NCBI GenBank assembly: GCA_036940085.1
Contig: JALLBK010000632.1
Location: 1-40,015, forward strand
DNA from: Discostella pseudostelligera
Lineage: Eukaryota; Bacillariophyta; Thalassiosirophyceae; Thalassiosirales; Thalassiosiraceae
Direction of reading: 5' to 3'
DNA length: 40,015 nt
The notes beneath the pieces are model-generated. The model made no database searches and was not told where the DNA came from. It worked only from the letters and a program-made list of their open reading frames with translations. Positions 31,430 through 40,015 of the stretch are shown in pieces (position 1 is the first letter of the stretch; each line of letters opens with the position of its first letter). The translations under genes were made by a program, and so were the position numbers.

Positions 31430-34425
31430 ATGATGCAACCCTCGCCCCTCCCTCCAACATCTAAAAGGACCCCATCCTCCATCTTCGATGCCATCAGAGA
31501 TGGCGATTACGAGGGTCTGCTGGCGCTCTACGCCACGACGGCCTACGATGCCGTCAACTCTGCGGAATTCGCTCGTCGCGGCACCGGCGGTGTCGGTATC
31601 GGCGCGAGAGGCTTGCATAGGTCACACTCCCTGCCGCTTACACCAGTGTCGTCGATGATGACGAGCGGAGGTCCAAGAAAGGGAATATTTATCGAGGGTA
31701 AGTTTGCTCAACAAAATGATCTCTGACTTCGAAACCTACCTTCACTCACGTCCATGGTCTCTCGCATTCATTACACATTCTACAGAGAAAAAGCTAGACG
31801 GATTCCATGGTCTTACCACTCACGGAGCCTACAAGTCATCTCCATCGTCGGGAAATAATTCATCGCATACTTCTTCCTCGTCGATTCGTTGGGAGCTGGG
31901 ACTTATTGTTCGTGAAATACTCGGTGCAGAAACCATCGTCCCTGGTTATCGCCAGCGTCGTGGAAGCAGTAATAGCAGCACTAGCATCGAATCCAACGAC
32001 ATGGAACAGGGAGCACACAGCTCTACTACTGCAACTTCGAAACGAGTTGTAGGACAGCATCAGCCAAACAAACGAAAGTCTCCCCATCATCATCATGGAC
32101 TACCATCCTTGGATTACAGCACATTGTTCCACAATCCTTCCCTCGTCCCTCGCAGTACTAGTCATAGTAATAGCAGTGGGCGACGTGATAAGGAGGAGGA
32201 GGCCGATTGGGAAAAGGTCATGTGGAACTGTGCTTCCGTTCTTAGTAATAGTATGCCCTCTCCCTCCTTCGTGGCTAGTAGTCAAGATAGGGCCAATCGT
32301 CATCGTCATCGAGAATCTTTCATCCTGGGAGGAGAAGAAGTTGAATGCAAACAAGGCGACGAAGATGCTAATCATCCTTCCACTACACCCATCTTCGAAG
32401 GGAATAGTGCCCTCGCCACACCCGGTGATATCGCCGAGGGTGGGACTGGATCCGGCACCGCACAACACTTGGCATGTGTCCTCGATTCACCTTTGGCATT
32501 GGCAATACTACTTGTTATGGGTGTGAATGTTGAGGCACGTCATACTGCCTTTCGACGCTTGGCCGTACATGAAGCTGCTTGTGCGGATTCGCCATTGTGT
32601 TTGGGTCTGCTTATGGAGGTGGGCACACGATCGTACATGGAGCTATTTGGAGAGGCANGATTCGCCATTGTGTTTGGGTCTGCTTATGGAGGTGGGCACA
32701 CGATCGTACATGGAGCTATTTGGAGAGGCATCATCTTCTTCGGTGGCGAATGCGGCTGGAGAAAGCGACTTGAAATCATCCTCTGCCGTTTCCACCCCTA
32801 CTGCCACCGCCACTGGGTTGAGTGCTTTGGATGCAAGTAGTAGTAGTCCGCAGGAGAAACCGGGGAAGAAGAAAGTTAGCCTCTTTGATGGATTGCAAAA
32901 AGGCAAGATGCCCTGCACAAGTTTTTCCGTGGTGAAGAGGACTTTATTGGACGGTAGAGAGAAGATTACTGAGGCTAAAACCTTCCCTGTCACTCTTAAG
33001 GTCCTGTGGAACGCTATTCAATATCTACGCTCTGGACAAATGAATGAGGTGGATGCTGCGCGATATATCCTCGAACGGTTGGAAGTCTCGAGTAAATCCA
33101 TGCTGACATTGGCATTGCAATGTCCTCATCTACCATTGGCGATGGAGAAGAGCGAGGAGAAGACAACCTACTCGTTTTCGCTTGCGTCCATTCCTGGGGT
33201 ATCCGCCGCGAATCAACTCTTCCGATCGAATCATCGAGATATGCAGAGTTTGTTCGTCAAACGCAATGTCGATGGACATGGCAACACTCCACTCCATTGG
33301 GCAGCCTTCAAAGACAGTGTGCGTGCCATTGATGTCCTACTGTCCTACAATGTTGATGTGAATACTCGAGCACAACCGAGTGGATGGGCTCCTCTACATG
33401 ATGCCGCCTACTCTGATGCGTCCAATGCTGTTGCTCTTCTGATTGCAGCGGGAGCATCCGTCGATGCGAGGAGTCATTCAGGTGCCACGCCGCTATGTTT
33501 TGCTGCTCAAGAAGATGCACCCAACGCTACACGTATGCTATTGACAGCAGGTGCCGACCCTTCCATGAGATGCCTGGGGAATAGTCCAGGCCTCTTTATT
33601 CGAGCGAACAATGCAGACAATCACCAGTTCCATAGTAGATTCTCTGGCTACACGCCACTTCACTACTGTGCCCATTACAATGCTGTCAATGCCGCGCGTG
33701 TATTGTTGTATGAAAGCAAGCGTTATCATCATTATTCGGCACTTGAATTGTTGGAGATTCCCGATTTGAATGAGAAACTTCCGATTCATGTAGCTGTGGC
33801 ACGAGGGAGTAGTCTAGTCTTGAGGGAATTTTTGCATAGTGGTGCAAGGGTAGAGACTTCCTCCTACCATCCGCCGTTCTCTCCGAGGTCCCGATCGGGA
33901 TCGAGAGATGTGTCTGCATCGAAAGGGGCTGCTTCATCACCCTTGTCAATTCCTCGGGACAACGTTGTAAACGACGAGACACCCATCAGTCTTCTTATCA
34001 CAAGTCCACATGCTATTACTCCAGTGTCATCGCCTATCTTAAGAGCCATGATTCCATCTCAACCAATCACATCGACTAAGCCGTGGAATTGTCTATCTCA
34101 AACATCCATCGATGCATGTAAGCAGCTTATCGAAGAAGTTGAAATGAACTGGACGCCATCGCGTCACGCCTTATTCTGTCCTACCGACCGACAGGCAATT
34201 ATTGAGCTGCTGCGTGTCGGGAAACGATTAGAGCAGGCTGGAAGAGGAATATTCATTGACTTATGGCCGCGGGTATTGAGCTTCTGTGGTCGAGGATGGT
34301 TTGAGCCACAACTTGATGATGATGCAGATGGGGGCACGTCGTTGTCGCAGTCATTGCATTGCTCGGTAGCAGAGCTGGAAGAGTTCGCTCAGTTTGAGCT
34401 CGACGGGACTAGTAGTGTTTTATAA
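31430..34425 (+). CDS. Ankyrin-repeat protein, interrupted by an assembly duplication
   Basis: Exons 31430-31697 and 31786-34425, with intron 31698-31785 (gtaagt...cag, phase 1). The second exon contains a perfect 72-bp duplication plus one N (32586-32730) that shifts the frame. Removing 73 nt gives one frame of 945 codons (about 944 aa). The start at 31430 is the first ATG of a doublet in frame. An early ankyrin-like helix (FDAIRDGDYEGLLALY) is followed by Ser-rich linkers with poly-Ser/Asn. Then come at least five ankyrin repeats with hallmark cores GNTPLHWAAF, GWAPLHDAAY, GATPLCFAAQ, GYTPLHYCAH and KLPIHVAVARG. The C-terminal 150 residues are helical and unrecognised. Ankyrin repeats mediate protein binding, so the specific role is unknown. 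There is a polyadenylation-like AATAAAA after the stop. Confidence 0.8.
32586..32730. repeat. Perfect 72-bp direct repeat around a single N (likely assembly artefact)
   Basis: Bases 32586-32657 and 32659-32730 are identical, separated by one ambiguous base at 32658. The two copies encode the same ankyrin-gene segment in two frames, and only deletion of one copy plus the N restores a continuous protein. This is the signature of two contig ends that overlap but were joined with a placeholder N. Confidence 0.93.
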
Positions 34426-34651
34426 GCGGCGTTGCTAAGTCGCCATCAACAATAATCAATAAAATACTGTTTGCTTGCACCGTGTTATTGTTTGAAGGTG
34501 ATTTGATGTCCGCTATCGTATGGGGGAATGGCTTGCCACAGTGTGTTCGTCGTCTACGCATTTCAAATGCCATAATTCTTCCTCAATTGGAATCTATTGG
34601 AAGAGATATGATGCGTAGTAAAGTGATTAGCATATTCGCTATTTTACCATT

Positions 34652-36286
34652 TCATTTACTTTCAGAATGTTCAATGAATTCTTCAAAGACATCGCTCATA
34701 ATTCTGCTACTTGGCCGACCTCTTGCAGCAACTGTTGATCCGATGTAGTGATACGATACATCCCTTTCCATCTGATCTACACCATCACTTCGACGACTTT
34801 GCATTTTAGGTAGTAGGTTTATTCGTTCCTTCACCGCAAACATATTCCAAGAATGACCAGGATCCATTGCTGACAGTCGAAGCGCCATTCTAGAATAGAA
34901 CGAGTACGATTTTTCATTGCCGTATTCTCCAAGTCTGGAAAGGGCACTGTCTGTGTTGTATTGTTGCTGTTGCCGATGCAGCTCAGCAATTGATCTCCAA
35001 CGCAAATGTTCTCCATGAATATTGAACGCGCACCCAACCCAAACGTAAATCGGTGGTACCAAGTCTACCATGACATGTATGGTTTGGAGTTTAGATCATT
35101 ACGTGGAAACGAATGGATAAAACACATTCTCAACCTTCTCACCTCGTAGCAACCAAGATGTAGGGCCGACCGGAGGCTCAACTCCCCCATAGGTTGAACT
35201 AATCTGAAATCCACTCTGTTCAAATCCCAACGGACCAGTTCGTTTGTAACCTTGGAATGATGACTGTTGCATTGGCGCAAGTTCCGACAAGCGAGGAGAC
35301 AATACAACTGCTGGAATGCATGATGCAGCAGCCTGGAATAGCAAAGTCTGGAGTTTATCGACCACGTTTGCTTGAATTGTCGGATGATGTCTTTCATGGG
35401 AGGTGGTATCGTAGTCGGTTGGTTTCACAATGAGAATAATACTTTCTTTGAAATCCGTATTTGTATTGAAATCGTTTGTATTTTGTTGACGCTGACTCTT
35501 TCCTTTCAACGGCAACGGATCCTGGCCGAGACAGTAAATATGCATGTCATCGAAAGATATATTTCCAGTATACTCGTGATCAATTTTCCATCGATTCAAC
35601 TCGCGAGATGCAAGAAGACTTTGCTCCACCGTATTAAAGTAAACAGCTACAGATCTCTTCCTCCGTAAAGGAGAATTATGAGCATTCATTTCCATTGGCA
35701 GCCTAGACAATCTATTCGCAATATGCAAGGCAAGAATCCTCATGGATCGTCCTTCATCAAATGTTGATTGTTTTGATAAATAACCTGCACCATCGATTTC
35801 TACACCCATTCTGAGAGGTATTGGTTCGCTGTTTCTTGATTTTTTTGGTTTTGCATTGGCATCATCTCCTCTCGACCATCTTTGCTTTGCCGAAGCTAGA
35901 GGGTGTGTTGGTCTATAATCAAGGACAGATTGGTGCATTGCATTGCTCACGACATTCGGATCTGGTCGCTGCAAGCCACACAGGGTCCCTTCTATAGCAT
36001 CACATACTTCATCGGCGACTTCTTCAAACGATGACGGAAAGTCTAATACGTCAAGTTGTCTTTCGAATCCCCAATGTTCCAAGTTGCGGTGCCGCCGCCG
36101 CCGTCGGCGTGTGATGTCAACATCGTCGACTTTGTCGTCTCGTCTTTCATCATGCAGGCGAACTCCATTTTGTGATGCCCTCTTCCTGCTTACTGATGCG
36201 ACTGAGAATGCGCTGGTAACATCATTGAAAGATAAGATTACTATTGCTATGATGACAGCGATGATATATGAATTGAATGCTTTCAT
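34652..36286 (-). CDS. Plastid-targeted DUF1995 protein (LPA3-like)
   Basis: Two exons, 36286-35143 and 35064-34652, with intron 35065-35142 (gtgaga...tag, phase 1). The product is about 518 aa. The start at 36286 was preferred over an in-frame ATG at 36442 because it gives a signal peptide (about 7-26) ending TSA|FSV (A26|F27), the diatom plastid signature; the upstream start would bury it behind 52 repeat-derived residues. The mature part begins with a basic run. DUF1995 landmarks are FPSSFEEVADEVCDAIEG, LRMGVEIDGAG, the late PTSWLLRDLVPPIYVWVG created by splicing, and WRSIAELHRQ. Plant LPA3, a DUF1995 protein, helps assemble photosystem II; the same role here is inference. It is divergent from ribosomal uL15. 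Confidence 0.82.
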
Positions 36287-36816
36287 GGTAAAGGTAAGAG
36301 CGGTAGTCCATGGTGACGGTGCTCGCCCATGGTCGATCGATGGCGATGGGCGATGGGCGATGGGCGATGGGCGATGTTGCATGTTGAATGTGATGGTGAA
36401 GCGTGATGGCGGGAAAGGGTTGCGAAAATGGCGGGAAGACAAGCGTTCGAGTTACCGGTTACTGAGAGTCGGCCGATGCGGTTGGTACTTATTTCTACTT
36501 GTTCCGCCGCTGATATCTCCCCACCGGCCGCAGCCACCGCCACAATAACCGTACTTTGCACCTCATACCATAACTCTTCGAAGAAGGTACGATGACGATG
36601 ATGGTGATCCGCCGGTAGAAGATTCCCTACCGCGTGCAGAGCCTACTGATTACATTGTTTTCCTCTGGTGAAGAGCTGATCCGACGATATGTCTTTCCAC
36701 CGGTTGCTGATCCCAACGCATCATTTTTGTTGACCATCTCTAACGCAATCCATTTTTTGTTCCGTTTTGTCATTCCTTTATCGACGCAGTTTTATTCATA
36801 ATTCATCGTAATCACC
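36287..36816. promoter_or_regulatory. Divergent promoter gap, DUF1995 and uL15 genes
   Basis: Gap of 530 bp. GGCGGGA occurs at 36408-36414 and 36430-36436, 22 bp apart on the plus strand, and a 7-bp satellite lies at 36344-36376. Toward uL15 the sequence becomes pyrimidine-rich (TTTTTTGTTCCGTTTTGTC), as is common before ribosomal protein starts. The frame upstream of 36286 stays open to 36442 but probably encodes only a 5' leader. Confidence 0.5.
36344..36376. repeat. CGATGGG heptanucleotide repeat (about 4.7 copies)
   Basis: Perfect 7-bp tandem copies lie about 60-90 bp upstream of the DUF1995 start, on the side expected to be its 5' leader. Its GGG runs recur every 7 bp. Confidence 0.8.
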
Positions 36817-37260
36817 ATGCCTACCCGCGATAAGAAGTCACGCAAGAAGAGAGGCCACGTCCAAATGGGACACGGTCGTATTGGCAAGCACAGAAAGCAT
36901 CCCGGAGGTCGAGGTAATGCCGGAGGTCAACATCACCACCGAATCAACTTTGATAAATATCACCCTGGTTACTTTGGTAAAGTTGGTATGCGTCAATTTC
37001 ATCAGTTGAAGAACAGAGATTTCACACCCACTATCAACATTGACAAGCTATTCAATGTTGCCGGAGAGGGTGTGTATGAGGCAGCCAAGAGTGCCGAGAA
37101 AGGCAAGGCTCCTGTGGTTGACCTTGTCTCGAAGGGCTACTTCAAGCTTCTTGGAAATGGGCAGATCAATGTTCCCGTGATTGTCAAGGCCAAGTACTTT
37201 TCGAAGCTTGCGGAGAAGAAGATCCAGGCTGCTGGAGGCGCCTGCTTGTTGGCTTGCTGA
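36817..37260 (+). CDS. RPL27A: 60S ribosomal protein uL15 (L27a)
   Basis: Intronless, 147 aa, the normal length for eukaryotic uL15. The N-terminus, rich in Lys, Arg, Gly and His ([20 protein letters not shown], then [13 protein letters not shown]), is the family hallmark and binds 25S/28S rRNA inside the large subunit. [12 protein letters not shown] and the C-terminal [22 protein letters not shown] match eukaryotic cytosolic members, so this is neither the plastid nor the mitochondrial form. TAATAAAA about 20 bp past the stop is a likely polyadenylation signal. Confidence 0.97.
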   Translation: MPTRDKKSRKKRGHVQMGHGRIGKHRKHPGGRGNAGGQHHHRINFDKYHPGYFGKVGMRQFHQLKNRDFTPTINIDKLFNVAGEGVYEAAKSAEKGKAPVVDLVSKGYFKLLGNGQINVPVIVKAKYFSKLAEKKIQAAGGACLLAC

Positions 37261-37657
37261 GTAATTAAGTAATGTATTTAGTAATAAAACATGTTATGGA
37301 GTGAGAAAAACCACGGGTCGATCCGAAAGGACACCTGTTGGGGTAACCCATGTACTACCTTTTCCCTTGTGCAGGTCATCGATTGATGATTTGGTATGGG
37401 CTGTCATAACAGGAGTACGAAGTGTAGATGATGTGGAATGAGACGATCACGAACATCTTTTGAACCGACCAGATAAAATGCATGTTTCTTGCGCGGTGGG
37501 ACCTACCTTCGCAGGAAGAAGCAACAATCAACCTGCTTATGTGAGATACAATTCGGACTGCTTTATCTTTAGATTATCTGAGTGGGTGAATGTAATCCAA
37601 TTGTAATAGATGTAACGGATAAATGAAGTTGATAGGTTGCAATAGAATCCACGCTGC
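37261..37657. other. Convergent gap between uL15 and the EXO1-like gene
   Basis: Gap of 397 bp holding two 3' ends. I see no GGCGGGA core, no complete tRNA and no convincing snoRNA boxes. GGGTCGATCC near 37316 resembles a tRNA T-arm but has no matching arms around it. Confidence 0.5.
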
Positions 37658-39820
37658 TTAAGAACCTCTCTGAGGAGAAGGGGATGCAAGCAAGTCGGGA
37701 CTAAGGCTCGATATCATACCAGATGTACCAGAACTCGACTTTGATTGCTGTGTGCCCCCACCAATCATCTCCTGAGTGGCAAGCTCAAATCTAACTCCAC
37801 CACTGCTGCTACCCTGTGTCATCAAGTCTCCTTCGTCGACTAATTGGAGTGACGTTGCATTATCTTCACACATGGCCGTGGTGGTTTCCAAATTCGGCAG
37901 TTCATTGTCGCGCGTATCAATTGCATCTTCGCCTGGTTCTTGCAGTGGCAACTGCCGAGGATCGATGAGACCCTCTGCAATTCCCTTGGCAATCCTTGGA
38001 TGCATCGGTGAACCAACCACCTGATACAAATTCTCCCTCACAGTAACCAATTCTTTGTATGGCTTATACTCCATCAAGATTCGTTCTTCAATCAGAAACA
38101 ACGAACTTGCTGTTGCAGCTCTGCTACTATCATTGGCATCCACACTTACATCATTCGCAATGACATGCTCTCCCAATATCGGATCATACACCAACGGATG
38201 TCGGTACATGGCCAACGCCGCAAGGAAGGAACGTTCATATGCCAAACGCAGTCCCTCCTTCTCGGGATCATCGAGTGGCAGCAACTGAGCGCGTATGTCT
38301 TTACTACATGATCGAAACAGATCATTCAATAGGAGGCGTAACACTGGCACGTTCCCCTCTCGGCGGTATTTTCCATCTGCCTCACCGCAATGAAAAGCCT
38401 TCTTGACAATGTTGCGCGATGTTACGATACCAATTCCCTTCAATGAATCACAGTAGTCACATCCAGCAGCAACGAACATGGTGGCTAACATGGCATTGGA
38501 AAAATCACGCAAATCTAAGCCTTGGGATGAACCGAGATCGGATCGTTCGAGCAAGGTACCCCGAAGGAGGGCATTGCCACCCGACTGCCACGACGACGTT
38601 GAGCGATTGGCATCATTCTTACCATTCCATCCTCCCAACCTATAAACTAACCGTGGTACACCCAAAGCAATCAAGTCAGAATCTTCCGTAACTACCAAAT
38701 CTACCGCATGACAATTGGCCAAATATCCTAATTGTCCATCGGCTTCGTAGGGTGCCACCAGTACAGGCCAAGAACGTTTCCGAAATTCCGTCAGGAGTGA
38801 AGATAATATCTCACGACGTAAGGAGTAGTCCTTTCCGGTGCCAGCACGTTTGGATGCGGATATACGACGTAATACTTCGGATTCAGTCCGTGCTGCCTCT
38901 GTGCTTTCTTCTGCATCATCGTCGTCTTCTCCTTCTTCTTCCATTGCTGCTGAATCTCTCCTTGCATTACGATTTGCGTTCACTCTAGCAGCGGAGGTTG
39001 AAGCAGCTGCCACTCCACTAGCAGCATTGGCAGGTCTCATAGGAGACTGACTCTCCATCAACTCATCTCTAACCTCCATAGCTTGCATTCTCCTTTCGGA
39101 ACGTGTCCGGACCATATTTCGTTTCACGGGTGGGGTCATTCCATCCAATACTGGCAAAACAAGTGCGGCACAGTCGTTGCGTAGAAATTCCAACCGTTGT
39201 AGCACAAAAGAGGTGCATTTGGTAATGTATTCAAGTCGTTGTTGTTGTGTTTGGAATTGTTCATTCTCGTTGGGATCGTCGATGTCATTATTTGTTGCTC
39301 CACTAACACCATCGCCATCTCCGCCATCATGTGCAACATTTTCACTCTGCTGCTGCAACTGCTCCTTCTCCCGCGCCAATCGTCTCTCATTTTTCAACTC
39401 ATTCCTACCATGGTACGACAAGTGTCGTTCATCCATTAAGAAGCCACCATAGCCATGAGAGGCACGGGCAATCCATCCGTTAATGTCGACGGCGATGCGT
39501 ACTTTTCGACGTGACCATGTAGGTGAAATTTTATTGGTGGTAGGGTTTTTATTAGTAGTAGATTTGCGAAGTTTCTTTGCTGCTGGCTTTCCGTCATCAT
39601 CGTCATCGTCTTCATCATCATTGTCGGCAGTGTCATTATTATCACCGACAGCCACATCGACCGCCACACCAACATCAACACCTCCCCGTCGCTCAGCCAC
39701 CGAAGACGACGAAGACGAAGATGCATTAGTGGAAATCAACCCATCGGAGAGGGCGCGTAAGTCATAGTTCTCTCGTCCTGCCGAGGGGAGGATGCGTGGC
39801 AACAATCCATTGATGCCCAT
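37658..39820 (-). CDS. EXO1-type 5' nuclease (FEN/XPG superfamily) with expanded N and I domains
   Basis: Intronless, about 720 aa from the MGINGLLP start at 39820, preferred over an in-frame ATG at 40012 because FEN-superfamily enzymes begin MGIxGLL. The seven metal-binding acids of EXO1 all have counterparts: D112 (VDINGW), D226 (VLDG), E359 and D361 (YEADGQ), D380 and D382 (TEDSD) and D455 (GCDY). Asp at position 361, where FEN1 has Glu, favours EXO1. GCDYCDSLKGIG marks the helix-two-turn-helix. EXO1 resects DNA ends and removes mismatched strands in the nucleus. Odd points: about 70 residues of poly-Ser/poly-Asp sit at 31-105, Gln/Asn-rich residues at about 135-195, and an Ala/Glu-rich stretch in the arch at about 255-330. 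The C-terminal 130 residues look disordered; no MutL-binding motif was recognised. Confidence 0.88.
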   Translation of the reverse strand: MGINGLLPRILPSAGRENYDLRALSDGLISTNASSSSSSSVAERRGGVDVGVAVDVAVGDNNDTADNDDEDDDDDDGKPAAKKLRKSTTNKNPTTNKISPTWSRRKVRIAVDINGWIARASHGYGGFLMDERHLSYHGRNELKNERRLAREKEQLQQQSENVAHDGGDGDGVSGATNNDIDDPNENEQFQTQQQRLEYITKCTSFVLQRLEFLRNDCAALVLPVLDGMTPPVKRNMVRTRSERRMQAMEVRDELMESQSPMRPANAASGVAAASTSAARVNANRNARRDSAAMEEEGEDDDDAEESTEAARTESEVLRRISASKRAGTGKDYSLRREILSSLLTEFRKRSWPVLVAPYEADGQLGYLANCHAVDLVVTEDSDLIALGVPRLVYRLGGWNGKNDANRSTSSWQSGGNALLRGTLLERSDLGSSQGLDLRDFSNAMLATMFVAAGCDYCDSLKGIGIVTSRNIVKKAFHCGEADGKYRREGNVPVLRLLLNDLFRSCSKDIRAQLLPLDDPEKEGLRLAYERSFLAALAMYRHPLVYDPILGEHVIANDVSVDANDSSRAATASSLFLIEERILMEYKPYKELVTVRENLYQVVGSPMHPRIAKGIAEGLIDPRQLPLQEPGEDAIDTRDNELPNLETTTAMCEDNATSLQLVDEGDLMTQGSSSGGVRFELATQEMIGGGTQQSKSSSGTSGMISSLSPDLLASPSPQRGS

Positions 39821-40015
39821 GGTCGTCGTTGAAGGTATTAATAATAATATTACGATATTGGATTGCTTTGCTTGCTGCTTGGATTTTACAGTGGCGAAAA
39901 TGGCGGGAACGAATGATCTTCCGCCAAAAGGAGGTGTTGGTAGGATTAGGCTACTGGGATTTCGGACGCCATGGTCATGGTCTATTATCGTTCGGGTGGG
40001 GCACAAAATCAAATA
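39821..40015. promoter_or_regulatory. EXO1-like gene promoter (partial)
   Basis: GGCGGGA at 39902-39908 and an opposed TTCCGCCAAAA just after (39919-39929) form a close pair of E2F-like sites 80-110 bp before the start codon. DNA replication and repair genes are classic E2F targets. A 26-bp element at 39951-39976 recurs at 18698-18723. Confidence 0.55.

Noticed and set aside
31704..32840. Separate frame ending in the duplicated region, as if the ankyrin gene were two overlapping genes
   Set aside because: The break is fully explained by the 72-bp duplication plus N; removing it gives one continuous protein.
37305..37335. Possible tRNA (GGGTCGATCC resembling a T-arm)
   Set aside because: No acceptor stem, D-arm or anticodon arm can be paired around it.
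37380..37600. Possible C/D snoRNA (TGATGAT and CTGA strings)
   Set aside because: The first string lacks the purine of box C and the boxes are about 190 nt apart, too far for a C/D snoRNA.
39821..40012. N-terminal extension of the EXO1-like protein starting at 40012
   Set aside because: The nuclease family begins MGIxGLL, found at 39820; the extension runs through E2F-like promoter sites.

Overview
The window looks like nuclear DNA of a photosynthetic stramenopile, most likely a diatom and possibly a centric one. Three proteins begin with a signal peptide that ends in the diatom plastid-import pattern A|F (CTA|FLAP, STA|FQ, TSA|FSV). Introns are few, short (65-92 bp, one of 154 bp) and GT-AG. 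Genes are dense, and many of the proteins carry Ser/Asp/Gln-rich insertions. No bacterial operon, CRISPR array, rRNA, tRNA or intact mobile element was seen. Genus-level assignment is inference.

Seventeen protein-coding genes are supported, in this order: ABC half-transporter (-), mitochondrial-carrier family (+), bromodomain protein (-), tail-anchored RNase D-like exonuclease (+), TraB-family protein (-), giant Hobbit/SABRE/FMP27-like bridge lipid-transfer protein (-), unknown secretory protein (+), C14 sterol reductase (-), four-TM protein (-), PF13679-type methyltransferase (+), HD phosphohydrolase-like protein (-), plastid DUF3598-like protein (+), plastid FrhB/BciB-like vinyl reductase (-), ankyrin-repeat protein (+), plastid DUF1995 protein (-), ribosomal protein uL15 (+) and an EXO1-type nuclease (-). 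Most genes alternate in strand, so they form divergent pairs that share a promoter gap of 0.3-0.8 kb and convergent pairs whose stops are as little as 9 bp apart. Eleven genes were rebuilt as spliced models from frame-compatible GT-AG introns, and the exon sums are all multiples of three.

The three plastid proteins cluster at 27-36 kb: a vinyl reductase for chlorophyll synthesis, a DUF1995/LPA3-like photosystem-assembly candidate and a DUF3598 protein. Lipid genes (sterol reductase, bridge lipid-transfer protein) lie in the middle. Nucleic-acid genes (EXO1, RNase D-like, bromodomain, uL15) are scattered, and no single pathway unites the window.

The most striking non-coding signal is an E2F-like core, GGCGGGA (or TCCCGCC), found in nine of the ten gene-start gaps and in none of the purely convergent gaps. 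At two loci it sits exactly 9 bp after a G-box CACGTGG. Between 22774 and 22917 a three-part module, GACTCGA-N13-CACGTGG-N9-GGCGGGA, is repeated three times at 50-51 bp. A second array, of six CCCGCC-bearing units of about 21 bp, lies at 5884-6009. The window also holds an assembly artefact: a perfect 72-bp duplication around a single N at 32658, which falsely breaks the ankyrin gene.
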